Source of the DNA: CAVUCH01 sp963739995
GTDB taxonomy: Bacteria; Acidobacteriota; Vicinamibacteria; Vicinamibacterales; JAENWD01
Assembly (NCBI GenBank): GCA_963739995.1
Contig: CAVUCH010000015.1
Location: forward strand, 75,147 to 139,146
Direction: 5' to 3'
DNA: 64,000 nucleotides
Part shown: positions 17,407-27,433 of the stretch, piece by piece
Layout of the letters: each line of letters begins with the position of its first letter
Position numbering within the stretch: position 1 is the stretch's first letter
Notes under the pieces: generated by a model
The model's input: only the letters and a program-made list of their open reading frames with translations
What the model was told of the DNA's origin: nothing
The model's database searches: none
Translations under genes and position numbers: made by a program

Positions 17407-18152
17407 GCCAGGGATGCCTCGATCTCCTTCTCCTCGATGTCGAAGTTCGACCAGACGTGCTTGACGTCTTCGTGATCGTCGAGCACCTCCATCAGCTTCA
17501 CCATCTGGCTGGCGGCCTTGCCTTCGAGCTTCACGTAGTTCTGCGGGATCATCGCGATCTCGGCGGAGGCGGGCGCAATCCCCAGCGCCTTCACGGCGTC
17601 GCGCACCGCCTCGAACGCCGCGGGCTCCGAGATGATCTCCCACGAGTCGCCATCGTCTCGCAGGTCGTCTCCGCCAGCCTCGAGCACCACATTCAGCAGC
17701 TTCTCCTCGTCGGCCGCGCTCTTGTCGACGACGATGTAGCCCTTCTTGGCAAACATCCAGGCAACGCTGTTGCTCTCACCAAGGTTGCCGTTGAACTTCG
17801 TCAGGGTATGTCTGAGCTCGCCCACCGTGCGGTTGCGGTTGTCGGTCAATGCTTCGATGATGAGCGCCGCGCCTCCGGGACCGTAGCCCTCGTACGTAAT
17901 CTCGTCGTAGTTGACGCCCGGCAGCTCACCGGTGCCGCGCTGGATGGCGCGCTTGATGTTCTCGGCGGGCATGTTGACCGCCTTCGCCTCGGCAACGATC
18001 GTGCGCAGCCGCGGGTTCATCTCCGGGTCTCCCCCGCCATTGCGCGCCGCGACCGTCAACTCCTTGATGACGCGGGTGAACACCTTGCCGCGCTTCGCGT
18101 CGGCGGCACCCTTCTTGTGCTTGATCGTGTGCCACTTGGAATGGCCGGACAT
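17403..18152 (-). CDS. yebC: YebC/PmpR family transcriptional regulator / translation factor
   Basis: 249 residues opening with the family hallmark MSGHSKWHTIKHKKGAADAK. DNENRNRT-like conserved blocks follow (GYGPGGAALIIEALTDNRNRT, KFNGNLGESNSVAWMFAKKG). A GGAG ribosome site lies seven bases before the ATG, and a TAGAAT -10 box on the minus strand at 18192-18197 gives a leader of about 35 nt. It heads the yebC-ruvC-ruvA-ruvB-fabH gene order, which is common in bacteria. Confidence 0.97.
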   Translation of the reverse strand: MSGHSKWHTIKHKKGAADAKRGKVFTRVIKELTVAARNGGGDPEMNPRLRTIVAEAKAVNMPAENIKRAIQRGTGELPGVNYDEITYEGYGPGGAALIIEALTDNRNRTVGELRHTLTKFNGNLGESNSVAWMFAKKGYIVVDKSAADEEKLLNVVLEAGGDDLRDDGDSWEIISEPAAFEAVRDAVKALGIAPASAEIAMIPQNYVKLEGKAASQMVKLMEVLDDHEDVKHVWSNFDIEEKEIEASLA

Positions 18153-18191
18153 GGCAGATCTCCAGGACAGACAGGGCGAAGAGGACGGGAA

Positions 18192-18346
18192 ATTCTAGCA
18201 GATGCGGGCTCCGGGCTCCAGGCTCCGGGCTCCGGGCACCGTCTGGCTCCGGGCCGTCGCCAGGAGGAAAGGGAGGCAGCAGCCTGGGCCGGAGGCTGGA
18301 GCCTGACAAGGCCAGGAGGCTGGGGCCTGGAGCCTGGAGCCAGTTA
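18192..18346. repeat. yebC promoter region with inverted GGGCTCC heptamer arrays
   Basis: Minus-strand TAGAAT (18192-18197) serves yebC. Directly upstream are heptamers GGGCTCC, GGGCTCC, AGGCTCC, GGGCTCC (from 18206), and near 18293-18344 the complementary GGAGGCTGGAGCCTG-type repeats. Confidence 0.8.
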
Positions 18347-19138
18347 TTACCGCCGCTCGGCAACGATCAACCACACGTCCGCTCGCGGATCCCATGCGGC
18401 GCCGTCGTAGTCACCGAGGACCGCCTGCACGCGGAACCCGGCCCGTTCGACACGCCTGACCATCTGAGGGACCGAAACGGTCCGGAAGGCGAGGTCGAAG
18501 CGCTTGGACTCGACCGCGCGTCCGCGGCGCTCGGTGTACTCCTGCTCGAAGATCGTGAGGCCGCGCGTGCGGTCCTGCCGCACGGATTCGACCAGCGTGA
18601 TGTGGGACCGGCGACCGGGCCGCCAGCCGCTCAGCCGGATCTCGCGGCGGTACTCACTCCAGTTCGGCAGGTCCGCCACGAGGTCGATGCCGAAGAGTGC
18701 GCCGGGCCGGAGGACGCGCGCGACAGCCTGGAGGGTCGCCGAGAGATCACGTTCGCGCAGCAGCGATTGCAGCATCCCGTAGGGTGCCATCACGAGGCCG
18801 AATGGTGACGCCGCCGGGAACGGCAGCACGCGGATGTCGCCCCTCACGAGCCGCACCTTTCGCTGCAGGCGTCCGCGGCGGACCCGCTCCCGCGCGCGGG
18901 CGAGCATCGGCGTCGACCGATCGATCCCCACGACCGGCACGCCCGCGCGTCCGAGCGGCACCGCGATGCGTCCCGTGCCGCATCCGAGTTCGAGCACGGG
19001 CGCCGCCACACGCGTTCCCAGGTCACGCCAGAACGGGACGTCCCGCCGCCCTATGGTCCGCGCGTTTTCCCAGTCGTAGAAGGAAGAGTAGTCATCCCAC
19101 CCCTCCCACCCCTCCGCTACCGCCGCAACTTTGGCCAT
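18347..19138 (-). CDS. Class I SAM-dependent methyltransferase
   Basis: 263 residues with the SAM-binding motif VLELGCGTGRIAVPLG, the acidic strand end VVGIDRS, motif II VRLVRGDIRVLPF, and LRPGALFGIDLVADLP after it. The N-terminal YSSFYDWENARTIGRRDVPFW is typical of small-molecule methyltransferases. The substrate is unknown. It is not clearly related to the methyltransferase that follows. Confidence 0.88.
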   Translation of the reverse strand: MAKVAAVAEGWEGWDDYSSFYDWENARTIGRRDVPFWRDLGTRVAAPVLELGCGTGRIAVPLGRAGVPVVGIDRSTPMLARARERVRRGRLQRKVRLVRGDIRVLPFPAASPFGLVMAPYGMLQSLLRERDLSATLQAVARVLRPGALFGIDLVADLPNWSEYRREIRLSGWRPGRRSHITLVESVRQDRTRGLTIFEQEYTERRGRAVESKRFDLAFRTVSVPQMVRRVERAGFRVQAVLGDYDGAAWDPRADVWLIVAERR

Positions 19139-19207
19139 GAGACTGACATGAGACTGAGATCGGGAGGTGTTTTCGGCGGGCAGTGGGCACGCAGAATCTG
19201 CAACGTG

Positions 19208-20056
19208 TCAGGGCAGATCCTTCTGCCCGACGGTGGCGAAGAGCATCGTGTTCTGGATCTCCACGAATCCCGGTCCTGCGCCGGCCGCGTCGCGAGCGTA
19301 GCGTTCCAGTGCGTCCGCGTATGCGCGGCCCAGATCCGCCACGACCGTATCGCCCGTGCTGCGGTCCATGGCGCGGCGCAGGGCCTCGCGTCGACCCTCC
19401 CACACCGCGGGGGGTGGTGCACCGGTGCGCGTGACCGACACCGGGAACAGGGTCACCGAGAGCAGCTCGATGCCGTGCGGGGGCAGGATAGACGGCAGCT
19501 TCGGACCCACCGACGGGTCGCCGCCCTCCCCGTGCGCACCCATCACCGCGGTGAAGAAACGCGTCGAGAGGTTGAACGCTTCGCGCCCGGATTCCACAGA
19601 ACTGAACCAGTAGCGGGCCGCGTTGTCCGGTTCCACCAGGACGATGCGGCCGCCCGGCACCGTCACGCGTGACAACTCGCGGACCGCCGCCTGCAGGTCG
19701 GGCACGTGCTGCAGCACGGCCACACAGAAGGTGGAATCGAAGCAGGCGTCCGCGAACGGCAGGCGCAGCGCATCGGCCGCGGCGACGTTCAGCCTGATGT
19801 TGTGCGCCGATCCCGCCTGGGCAGTGTCCCTGGCGTTCTCGACCTCGCGGTCTACCGAAAACAGCGCCAGCTGCGAGATCTGCAGGCGCCCGAGCATCAC
19901 CTCGGCCGTCCCATCACCGCACCCGACGTCGAGGATGCGGGTGCCCGGGCGAGGGCGGAGCGTGTCTCGGAGGAACTCGGAAAAGTCGCTGTCCCACCAC
20001 CGATCGCGCAGGTGCTTGAGCGTCGGGGCCGTGAGGGCGTCCACGTGTCGCGGCAT
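19208..20056 (-). CDS. Class I SAM-dependent methyltransferase (UbiE/Methyltransf_11 type)
   Basis: 282 residues from ATG 20056; a longer frame to 20119 adds an Arg-rich segment that I judge non-coding. Motif I is ILDVGCGDGTAEVMLG, motif II/III DALRLPFADACFDSTFCVAVLQHVPD, then LSRVTVPGGRIVLVEPDN. The C-terminal third (EIQNTMLFATVGQK) is shared by methyltransferases of unknown substrate. A minus-strand TATAAT at 20161-20166 is the likely -10 box. Confidence 0.88.
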   Translation of the reverse strand: MPRHVDALTAPTLKHLRDRWWDSDFSEFLRDTLRPRPGTRILDVGCGDGTAEVMLGRLQISQLALFSVDREVENARDTAQAGSAHNIRLNVAAADALRLPFADACFDSTFCVAVLQHVPDLQAAVRELSRVTVPGGRIVLVEPDNAARYWFSSVESGREAFNLSTRFFTAVMGAHGEGGDPSVGPKLPSILPPHGIELLSVTLFPVSVTRTGAPPPAVWEGRREALRRAMDRSTGDTVVADLGRAYADALERYARDAAGAGPGFVEIQNTMLFATVGQKDLP

Positions 20057-20160
20057 CAGGGTCTGCTCGTCCGTTTCGCGTCGTCCGCGTCGAAGCGGAC
20101 ACGCCCGCCCAGACGGCACGGCGGCCGGGCTGCACGCAGCATCGGCGAATGTGCGGCCGG

Positions 20161-20253
20161 ATTATACCTGTGGTGCGGCTACGGCGGGAGGCGGACGCAC
20201 ACGCGCAGACGGGCGCACACGTGCTTGACAGCGTAGCGACCTGGGCATAGTGT
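20161..20253. promoter_or_regulatory. Divergent promoters of the methyltransferase and receptor genes
   Basis: Minus strand: TATAAT at 20161-20166. Plus strand: a perfect TTGACA -35 (20225-20230), a spacer of exactly 17 bp, then TAGTGT (20248-20253), 86 bp before the receptor ATG. Confidence 0.65.
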
Positions 20254-20338
20254 CGGCGCGTCCCATTTCCGCTGATGCGACTTACCGGGGGAGCGGCGGC
20301 AGGACATGTCCGCGGCCCCCTCAACGAGGAGTCAAGAC

Positions 20339-23300
20339 ATGCCCCAGTTCCAGTCACTGCCCAGGCCTGCACGATCGCTGGCCTGCGCAGTGGTTTTGCT
20401 CCTGCTCGCCGCGCCGCCGGCTCAGGCGCAGTTCGAGCGCAGTCAGATCTCCGGCGTTGTGATGGACTCGACCGGCGCCGTGCTGCCGGGCGTGACCGTC
20501 ACCGCCACGAACCTGCAGACGCAAGCGGCGCGTACCACCGTCACCGACGGTTCCGGCTACTACACCTTCCCGAGCCTGCAGCCTGGCCGCTACGATTTGA
20601 CCGCAGAGCTCGAAGGGTTCAAGAAGCACGTGGAGAGCAACGTGCAGCTCGATGCCGCCGGCTCCCTTACAAAGGAGCTGACGCTCGAAACCGGCAACGT
20701 GACCGAGGCGATCACCGTCACGGCGGAATCAACGCCGCTGCAGTCCGACGTCGCGGTCCGGAAGACCGTCGAAGCCAAGGACATCGAGCAGATGGCGTTG
20801 AACGGCCGCAACCCGATCGGCGTGGCCGGTCTCAAGGCTGGCGTCATCGGCGGCAGCTTCAACAACTACGGTTTCAACAACCTCGGGAACGGCGGCTACA
20901 ACATCAACGGCAGCCGCGACACCGATAACAACATCACGATCGACGGTGCAACGGCCATCCGGACACGGGCGTCCGGCAACATCATCGGCATCCAGAACGT
21001 GGACGCCGTCCAGGAAGTGCAGGTGCTGACGGCCAACTACCTGCCGGAGTTCGGCCGGGCGAGCGGCGGCCAGATCCGGATGGTGACCAAGAGCGGCAGC
21101 AACCGCTACTCGGGCAGCGGCTCCTTCTTCTACCGCGACGACTCGCTGCAGGCCAACAGCTGGTCGCGCAATCGCAGCACGAACTCCCTCGAGAACAGCG
21201 GCCCTGCGCCATTCGACTACAAGCAGTACGGGTACTCGTTCGGCGGCCCCATCCCGCTCTCGAATCTGAAGGACAAGCTGTTCTTCTTCGCCGCGCAGGA
21301 ATGGGTGAACTTCTTCCAGGTGCAGACGCAGGTGCTCACGGTGCCCACGGAGCTCATGCGCCAGGGGAACTTCAGCGAGCTGCTCGATCCCAGCAACGGC
21401 TACTTCACGGGCGCCCGCGTCATCACCAACCCCGCGACGGGGCTGCCCTTCCCCGGAAACATCATCCCCGTCGAGCAGCAGTCTCCGACTGGCATGGCGT
21501 TCCTGCGGGCCTTCCCTTCGCCCACAGCCGGGTACCGCGAGGGTGCGAACAACGCGATCATCACCAGCCCCAACCCACAGGACCAGCGGAAGGACAACAT
21601 CCGCTTCGATTACCGGCTGAACGATCGCAACCAGTTCACCTACAGGTTCTCCCGCTACAACTGGGTTGCGGTTGACGCGTTCCGCGGCGGCATGACGTTC
21701 GCGCGCACCGACTGGGAACGGCCGAACCGAACCATGACCTCGAGCTGGACCACGCAGATCAGCTCCAACCTTATCAACGAGGCGACGTACACGTATTCGA
21801 AAGACGACGTGTTCATCAACGTCTTCGAGGAAGGCGGGGTGTACCAGCGCAGCAAGTACGGGATCGACTACCCATACGTGTTCCAGGAGAAGGAAATTTT
21901 CGACAAGGTGCCGACCGTGTCGATCAGCGGCTTCCAGGAGATCGACGGCGGCCCGTACCCCGCCTCCTCCTCCGGTCCGATCCACACGGTGTCGAACGCA
22001 ACGACGTGGGTCAAGGGGCGCCACACGTTCAAGGGCGGCCTCGCGCTCGAGTACTCGGGCGAGGACGATTTCGACCAGATCAACGTCAACGCGACGCCGG
22101 GCGGCACGAACAACCAGAATGGCCGGTTCGAGTTCCGTGATGCCCGCGCCGGGGGGACCGGGCTCTCGGTCGCGAACGCCGCGATGGGGCTGTTCACCAA
22201 CTACGCGGAGCTTGGACAGCGCAACTTCACCAAGTGGCGGTCGCTCGCGACCGACGTCTTCGTGCAGGACTCGTGGAAGCCGACGAGCGCGCTGACGGTT
22301 GAGGGCGGCGTTCGGTGGGTGTACTGGCCGCCGTGGTATTCCACGACCAACAACATCGCGAACTTCGACCCGCGGTTCTTCGACCCTGCACAGGCCGCGA
22401 TCATCAACCCGTCGACCGGCCGCCTGGTCGGTGGCGCCAGGTACAACGGGATGGTGCTGCCCGGCGACGGCTTCGAAGGCGATGCCACGCAGTCGGTCGT
22501 GGCGCAGGACCCCGCCGTGCTGGCGCTTTTCAGAGGCGAGCCGCGTGGCTTTTCGCAAACGCACGCCAACGCGTTCGAGCCGCGACTCGGAGCCGCGTAC
22601 AAGTTCAACGAGAAGACCGTGCTCCGTCTGAGCACCGGTGTGTTCCATAACCGGGTGACGCTGAACGACTCGACGCTGCTCGGCGGCAACGTGCCGTTCC
22701 AGCCGCAAGTGACGATCTCGAACGGCAGCGCCGACAACCCCGGAGGTGGAACGGTAGGCTCCAAGGACCTGCCGTTCACGGTCACCGGCCAGGACGCCGT
22801 GTTCAAGCACCCCACGGCCTATATGTACTCGGTGGGCATCCAGCGCGAGCTTCCGTTCGGCTTCACCGTGGACGCGAGCTATGTCGGCCGCAAGGGGTTG
22901 TATCTACAGCGGGAACGGAACCTCAACCAGCTGCTGCCCGGGACGATTCAGAACAATCCCGGCGTCAACATCGCGGCCCTGCGGCCCTACACCGGCTACG
23001 GTGTCATCCGGCTCTCCGAGAACGCAGGGCGCTCGACCTACCACAGCTTCCAGGTCAGCGCCGACCGGCGCTACACCAACGGGCTCAAGGTCGGCTTCGC
23101 GTACACGTTGGGCAAATCGGAAGACAACGCCAGCGACAAGCGGAACGTGCTCTGGAACACCTACGACGACACGGTGTTCTGGGGAGCGTCGAACTTTGAC
23201 CGCCGCCACGTGCTGGCGGTCTACTACATCTACGACCTGCCGTTCTTCAAGGAGCAGTCCGGACTCATGAGCAATCTGCTCGGTGGGTGGCAGGTGTCGG

Positions 23301-23794
23301 GCGCGTCGTTCTTCCGCACCGGCATACCGTTCTCGATCCTGCAGACCAGCCAGGACGTCGCCGGCGTCGGCGACGTGTCTGTCGGCCAGACGTGGGATCT
23401 CGTCGGCGACCCGAAGGCCAACACCAACGAAAAGCTCTCGGCGGGCAGCAGCGACCAGAACTTCTGGTTCAATCCCGCGGCGTTCGCTCGTCCCGCGCCC
23501 GGGACGTTCGGCAACGCTCCCCGCAACCTGATCTACAATCCCGGCGAACAGCAGTGGGACATTGCGCTGTTCAAGAACATCCGCATGGGCGGCACGCGTC
23601 TCGTGCAGCTGCGCGCGGAGTTTTTCAACTTCCCGAATCATCCGAACCTCGGGAACCCGTCGGGGAACGTGTCGGCGCAGACCGGACAGGTGAACAGCTC
23701 ACCGGTGGCGGACCCGACAAGCGGCAACTTCGGCCGCGTGACCACGAAGAGCGGGCAGCGCGACATTCAGCTGAGCGTGCGGTTCCAGTTCTAG
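20339..23794 (+). CDS. Oar-like TonB-dependent outer-membrane receptor with N-terminal carboxypeptidase-regulatory-like domain
   Basis: 1151 residues. A GAGGAG ribosome site precedes ATG 20339; the signal peptide ends near AAPPAQAQ. An Ig-like CarboxypepD_reg domain (SGVVMDSTGAVLPGVTVTATNLQTQ) covers about 35-115, then a TonB plug with the DNNITIDGATAIRTRASG and VQEVQVLTANYLPEFGRASGG blocks, then a long beta-barrel ending in RDIQLSVRFQF with a terminal aromatic. This family is greatly expanded in Acidobacteriota and probably imports glycans or peptides. No TonB box was identified with confidence. It is followed at once by a heptamer array. Confidence 0.95.
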   Translation: MPQFQSLPRPARSLACAVVLLLLAAPPAQAQFERSQISGVVMDSTGAVLPGVTVTATNLQTQAARTTVTDGSGYYTFPSLQPGRYDLTAELEGFKKHVESNVQLDAAGSLTKELTLETGNVTEAITVTAESTPLQSDVAVRKTVEAKDIEQMALNGRNPIGVAGLKAGVIGGSFNNYGFNNLGNGGYNINGSRDTDNNITIDGATAIRTRASGNIIGIQNVDAVQEVQVLTANYLPEFGRASGGQIRMVTKSGSNRYSGSGSFFYRDDSLQANSWSRNRSTNSLENSGPAPFDYKQYGYSFGGPIPLSNLKDKLFFFAAQEWVNFFQVQTQVLTVPTELMRQGNFSELLDPSNGYFTGARVITNPATGLPFPGNIIPVEQQSPTGMAFLRAFPSPTAGYREGANNAIITSPNPQDQRKDNIRFDYRLNDRNQFTYRFSRYNWVAVDAFRGGMTFARTDWERPNRTMTSSWTTQISSNLINEATYTYSKDDVFINVFEEGGVYQRSKYGIDYPYVFQEKEIFDKVPTVSISGFQEIDGGPYPASSSGPIHTVSNATTWVKGRHTFKGGLALEYSGEDDFDQINVNATPGGTNNQNGRFEFRDARAGGTGLSVANAAMGLFTNYAELGQRNFTKWRSLATDVFVQDSWKPTSALTVEGGVRWVYWPPWYSTTNNIANFDPRFFDPAQAAIINPSTGRLVGGARYNGMVLPGDGFEGDATQSVVAQDPAVLALFRGEPRGFSQTHANAFEPRLGAAYKFNEKTVLRLSTGVFHNRVTLNDSTLLGGNVPFQPQVTISNGSADNPGGGTVGSKDLPFTVTGQDAVFKHPTAYMYSVGIQRELPFGFTVDASYVGRKGLYLQRERNLNQLLPGTIQNNPGVNIAALRPYTGYGVIRLSENAGRSTYHSFQVSADRRYTNGLKVGFAYTLGKSEDNASDKRNVLWNTYDDTVFWGASNFDRRHVLAVYYIYDLPFFKEQSGLMSNLLGGWQVSGASFFRTGIPFSILQTSQDVAGVGDVSVGQTWDLVGDPKANTNEKLSAGSSDQNFWFNPAAFARPAPGTFGNAPRNLIYNPGEQQWDIALFKNIRMGGTRLVQLRAEFFNFPNHPNLGNPSGNVSAQTGQVNSSPVADPTSGNFGRVTTKSGQRDIQLSVRFQF

Positions 23795-23796
23795 GG

Positions 23797-24222
<426 letters not shown>

Positions 24223-24228
24223 CCTGGC

Positions 24229-25416
24229 ATGTCACACCTGTCGACGTACCGCGCAGAGTTCCCCATCCTCTCGCGTTCGGTCTACATGATCAGCAACTCC
24301 CTCGGTGCGATGCCGCGAGGCGTTGCGGCGTCGCTCGCCGATTACGCCGAAACATGGGCGGGCCGCGGCGTGCGCGCCTGGGCGGAGCGGTGGTGGACCA
24401 TGGGCACGGAGGTGGGCAACGCGATCGGCCGCATCATCGGCGCGCCTGCCGATTCGGTGAGCATGCACGAGAACGTCACGACCGCGCACGCGGTGGTGCT
24501 GTCGTGTCTGCCAGTGCCGGGACGCCGGCGGCGCCTCGTGTGCTGCGCGGGCGATTTCCCGTCGACGATCTACCTGCTGAGGGCACAGGAGGCGCTCGGG
24601 TTCGAGCTGACGATCGTTCCCGCCGAGGCGGACTTCACCGTCGACGTGGCAAAGGTCGTCGCCGCGATCGACGAAACGACGGCACTCGTCGCGATCTCGC
24701 ACGTCCTCTTCCGCAGCTCCTTCATCCTGGATCCGCGCCCGATCATCGAGCGCGCACAGGCCGTTGGTGCGCAGGTGGTGCTGGACACGTATCAGTCCGC
24801 GGGCATCATCCCGGTCGACGTCACCGCACTCGGTGTGGACTTCGCAACCGGTGGATGCCTCAAGTGGCTGTGCGGAGGGCCGGGAAACGCGTTCCTCTAC
24901 ACGCGTCCGGACCTTCTGCGAACCGTGCGGCCGCGGCTCACGGGCTGGTTCTCACACTGCGAGCCGTTTGCATTCGGCCTCGATGCGTTCGAGCCGCACA
25001 CGGATGCGAGACGGATGACGAACGGGACGCCGTCGATCCCAGCCTGGTACGCAGCGCTGCCTGGATTGCGAATTCTGGACGAGATCGGCATCCCGGTGGT
25101 GCGCGCCCGTTCGCAGGCACTCACCGCGCGCGTGCTCGCGCACGTGGATCACCACCGCTTCCGGACAATCGCCACGCGCGATCCCGCGCAGCTGGCTGGC
25201 ACCGTGGCCGTGGACGTTCCCGACGCGCTGCTGGTGGCCCGCACCCTCATCGCCCGCGACTACGTGGTCGATTACCGGCCTGGGGTCGGCATCCGCGTGT
25301 CCCCGCACTTCTACAACACGGAGGACGAGGTCGATCGGCTGATGGCGGAGCTCGCCCGGATCGTGGACACGAAGAACTATGACCCGGACGCCACGCGGTC
25401 TACGATTGTCACGTGA
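24229..25416 (+). CDS. Kynureninase-like PLP-dependent aminotransferase class V protein
   Basis: 395 residues of fold-type I PLP enzyme. The N-terminal FPILSRSVYMISNSLGAMPRG and VSMHENVTTAHAVVLSCL are substrate and phosphate-loop regions. VVLDTYQSAGIIPVDV carries the ring-facing Asp, and GGCLKWLCGGPGNAFLY carries the Schiff-base Lys in the kynureninase-like context. It may hydrolyse kynurenine or a related 3-acyl-alanine; no other tryptophan-degradation gene is near, so the substrate is open. TACAAT ends six bases before the ATG and no ribosome site is seen, so the transcript is probably leaderless. Confidence 0.88.
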   Translation: MSHLSTYRAEFPILSRSVYMISNSLGAMPRGVAASLADYAETWAGRGVRAWAERWWTMGTEVGNAIGRIIGAPADSVSMHENVTTAHAVVLSCLPVPGRRRRLVCCAGDFPSTIYLLRAQEALGFELTIVPAEADFTVDVAKVVAAIDETTALVAISHVLFRSSFILDPRPIIERAQAVGAQVVLDTYQSAGIIPVDVTALGVDFATGGCLKWLCGGPGNAFLYTRPDLLRTVRPRLTGWFSHCEPFAFGLDAFEPHTDARRMTNGTPSIPAWYAALPGLRILDEIGIPVVRARSQALTARVLAHVDHHRFRTIATRDPAQLAGTVAVDVPDALLVARTLIARDYVVDYRPGVGIRVSPHFYNTEDEVDRLMAELARIVDTKNYDPDATRSTIVT

Positions 25417-25433
25417 CGGGCCTGCGCGTCGCT

Positions 25434-25662
25434 GGGCGGTAGGACGTGGGCGGTGGGCGGTGGGACGTAGGCGGTAGGCGGTAGGCGGTGGGCGGTAGGC
25501 GGTAGGCGGTAGGCGGTGGGCGGTAGGCGGTAGGCGGTAGGCCGTAGGCGGTAGGTGTGACCCGTTCACAAGCTCGCGTTGGAGCCTTGCGTCGCCGCTT
25601 GCCGTCCGGCCAACCGCCTACCGCCCACCGCCCACCGCCTACGTCCCACCGCCCACCGCCCG
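25434..25662. repeat. Second composite heptamer element (array, core, inverted array)
   Basis: GGCGGTR-type heptamers occupy 25434-25556, the 61-bp core 25558-25618 (56 of 61 bases equal to the core at 24049-24109), and complementary CCGCCCA/CCGCCTA repeats 25612-25662. It begins 17 bp after the kynureninase-like stop. Confidence 0.9.
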
Positions 25663-25688
25663 TGAAGTGCTCTTGGCGCCTGCGGAAA

Positions 25689-26471
25689 TCAGTCCGACAC
25701 CGCAATCTCTCCAGGCACGATTGGCCGTGTGCGCGGCAACAGACCGCAACGTGCGAGGTTGCCGACGTAGGCGAGGATCCCGATGAACACGGTGAGCTTG
25801 AACACGTCCCACGCACTGCTGCGCGGGAGCACCGCCCAGAGCACCCAGAGAACCGGCTGGGCGACACACACCGCCCAGACCGAGCCGTAGAAGTACCGGC
25901 GCTCGTGCCCTTCGTTTTTCGTCGAGGCCTTCACGCGGGGCAGGAGGCCGAACAACCCGAGCGCCCAGATGGTGCCCGCCACGGGGAAGTAGGCGGCGTC
26001 GTAAATCTGGCGCAGCTGCCACGCGCCCGTGACGATCGCCCACACCAGGCCCGCGATGTTCAGCACCGCGAACGTGATGACCGCGCTCCACGCGAACGTG
26101 TAGCAGATGCGGCGATAGAGCGGGTTCGGCTTGTCCTCGGTGAACCGGATGATGTACGGCGCGGGCTCGACGCCCGGCAGCTTCCCGAAGAGGCCCGCGA
26201 TGCCCGTGCCGGCGAGCACGATGCCCAGCCACGCCGCCATGCGCCGGTCGAAACCGTGCGCGAACAGATCGAAGGTGAGCGGCCCGGGGGCGATGAAGAA
26301 AGTCCAGATCCAGATGGGCCAGTGGTTCAGGCGATAGCTGATCTTGTTGCGTTCACGGATCTTGCGATCCGACGCGCGCTCCACCAGGCGCGCGTGCCCG
26401 ACCTGCTCGTCATACGCGCGCGGCACGAGCCCGGCGAGCGCTGCCCGCGCGTTTCGCAGTTTTGAGTCCAC
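25689..26471 (-). CDS. Polytopic membrane protein of unknown function
   Basis: 260 residues from GTG 26471, which has a GGAG ribosome site five bases upstream; the longer frame to 26585 is encoded by repeat sequence. The N-terminal charged helix (YDEQVGHARLVERASDRKIRERNKISYRLNHW) is followed by about six membrane helices, starting WPIWIWTFFIAPGPLTFDLF. The block SVWAVCVAQPVLWVLWAVLP lies near the C-terminus. I do not recognise the family and see no catalytic motif. Confidence 0.82.
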   Translation of the reverse strand: MDSKLRNARAALAGLVPRAYDEQVGHARLVERASDRKIRERNKISYRLNHWPIWIWTFFIAPGPLTFDLFAHGFDRRMAAWLGIVLAGTGIAGLFGKLPGVEPAPYIIRFTEDKPNPLYRRICYTFAWSAVITFAVLNIAGLVWAIVTGAWQLRQIYDAAYFPVAGTIWALGLFGLLPRVKASTKNEGHERRYFYGSVWAVCVAQPVLWVLWAVLPRSSAWDVFKLTVFIGILAYVGNLARCGLLPRTRPIVPGEIAVSD

Positions 26472-26504
26472 CAATTCTCCGCTTTGCGTGTCCGGCCTAG
26501 GCTT

Positions 26505-26590
26505 TCTGGCCCCGCTTGGCGAGCCCGAAGCCCGCAGTCCGTGACCCGTAGCCCGTCGCCCATAACCCGTAGCCAACGCGAGCACACCCC
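26505..26590. repeat. CCGTAGC-type heptamer array (single arm)
   Basis: Degenerate heptamers CCGTAGC, CCGTCGC, CCATAAC, CCGTAGC follow a GCCCGAAGCCCGCAG stretch upstream of the membrane-protein gene. No opposite arm is obvious. Confidence 0.6.
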
Positions 26591-26611
26591 GTCGTGCTGC
26601 GCCCGCCGACC

Positions 26612-27433
26612 TTACTTCCCCGCGAGCGCCATGATCGCCGGCGGCGGCTTCAGTTCGTCATCGCGCACCGTGTCGTACTCGATGCGTTCGAGCGTGAGCA
26701 GCGATTCGACTCCCATCGCCCGTTGCGTGGCAGTGACGGGGATGAGAATCCCCCCAAACTCCCGGTACTCGCCGAATGCCGTGACGACGTCCGGCACGCT
26801 GCCCATCATCGAGGTGCTCGTCATACGCCCGCCGATGCGCAGACCGCTCTGCGCGTCGAAGTACTCGACCGACTCGAAGCCCGAGGGCCGCACCAGCTTG
26901 ACCGTGAAGCAGTCGCGCCCTTCGAACGGCCCGCGCCCGACGACGGTCATGGACGCGTAGTCGGCGGGCCTGTAGATATCCGAGTAGAAGTCCGCGGCGT
27001 ATCGCGCTTCCTCCAGCTCACGGCCCGACAGCACCCGTGGCCCGACGGCCGGATCCACCGACCAGCCGATCGCGCCGTCGTAGCCCCGCAGCAGCTCCCC
27101 AAGGCCCTCGAGCGTAATCCGGATGAGGGTCCGATCGGGCGCCGCGGCGAGGATCTCGATTGGCCCTGCGATACCCTGCGCACGCAGCTCGAACCGGCCA
27201 GCCGCACGCCGCGAGCGGTACTGGCGAATCGCACGCTCCCCGCCAACCGCCCGCGTGTAGCGGGACAGGATCTCCGCTGCACCAGGCAGCTTGCCTGGTG
27301 CCCGTGCCGCCCCGTCCTGGGGTGGCTTCGGCGACCGCGGCTTCGGTGCCTGTGCCTCCACCAGCAGGTTGCCGCCAGCGACGAGCGCCACAGCCGCGAG
27401 GACACCGGCGCGAGCACACCTCGCTGGCTTCAT
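26612..27433 (-). CDS. Secreted LolA-like / outer-membrane lipoprotein-sorting-type protein
   Basis: 273 residues from ATG 27433, which overlaps the S41 protease stop as ATGA. A signal peptide (MKPARCARAGVLAAVALVAGGNLLVEAQA) precedes ILSRYTRAVGGERAIRQYRSRRAAGRFEL, then GYDGAIGWSVDPAVGPRVLSGRELEEARYAADFYSD and GRDCFTVKLVRPSGFESVEYFDAQSGL. These strands match the LolA/LolB-like half-barrel proteins common in Acidobacteriota. Binding partner unknown. Probably works with the protease encoded just upstream. Confidence 0.85.
   Translation of the reverse strand: MKPARCARAGVLAAVALVAGGNLLVEAQAPKPRSPKPPQDGAARAPGKLPGAAEILSRYTRAVGGERAIRQYRSRRAAGRFELRAQGIAGPIEILAAAPDRTLIRITLEGLGELLRGYDGAIGWSVDPAVGPRVLSGRELEEARYAADFYSDIYRPADYASMTVVGRGPFEGRDCFTVKLVRPSGFESVEYFDAQSGLRIGGRMTSTSMMGSVPDVVTAFGEYREFGGILIPVTATQRAMGVESLLTLERIEYDTVRDDELKPPPAIMALAGK

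Noticed and set aside
20729..22810. 693-codon minus-strand open frame inside the TonB-dependent receptor gene
   Set aside because: The plus-strand receptor is well supported along its whole length; the antisense product is compositionally odd and lacks motifs.
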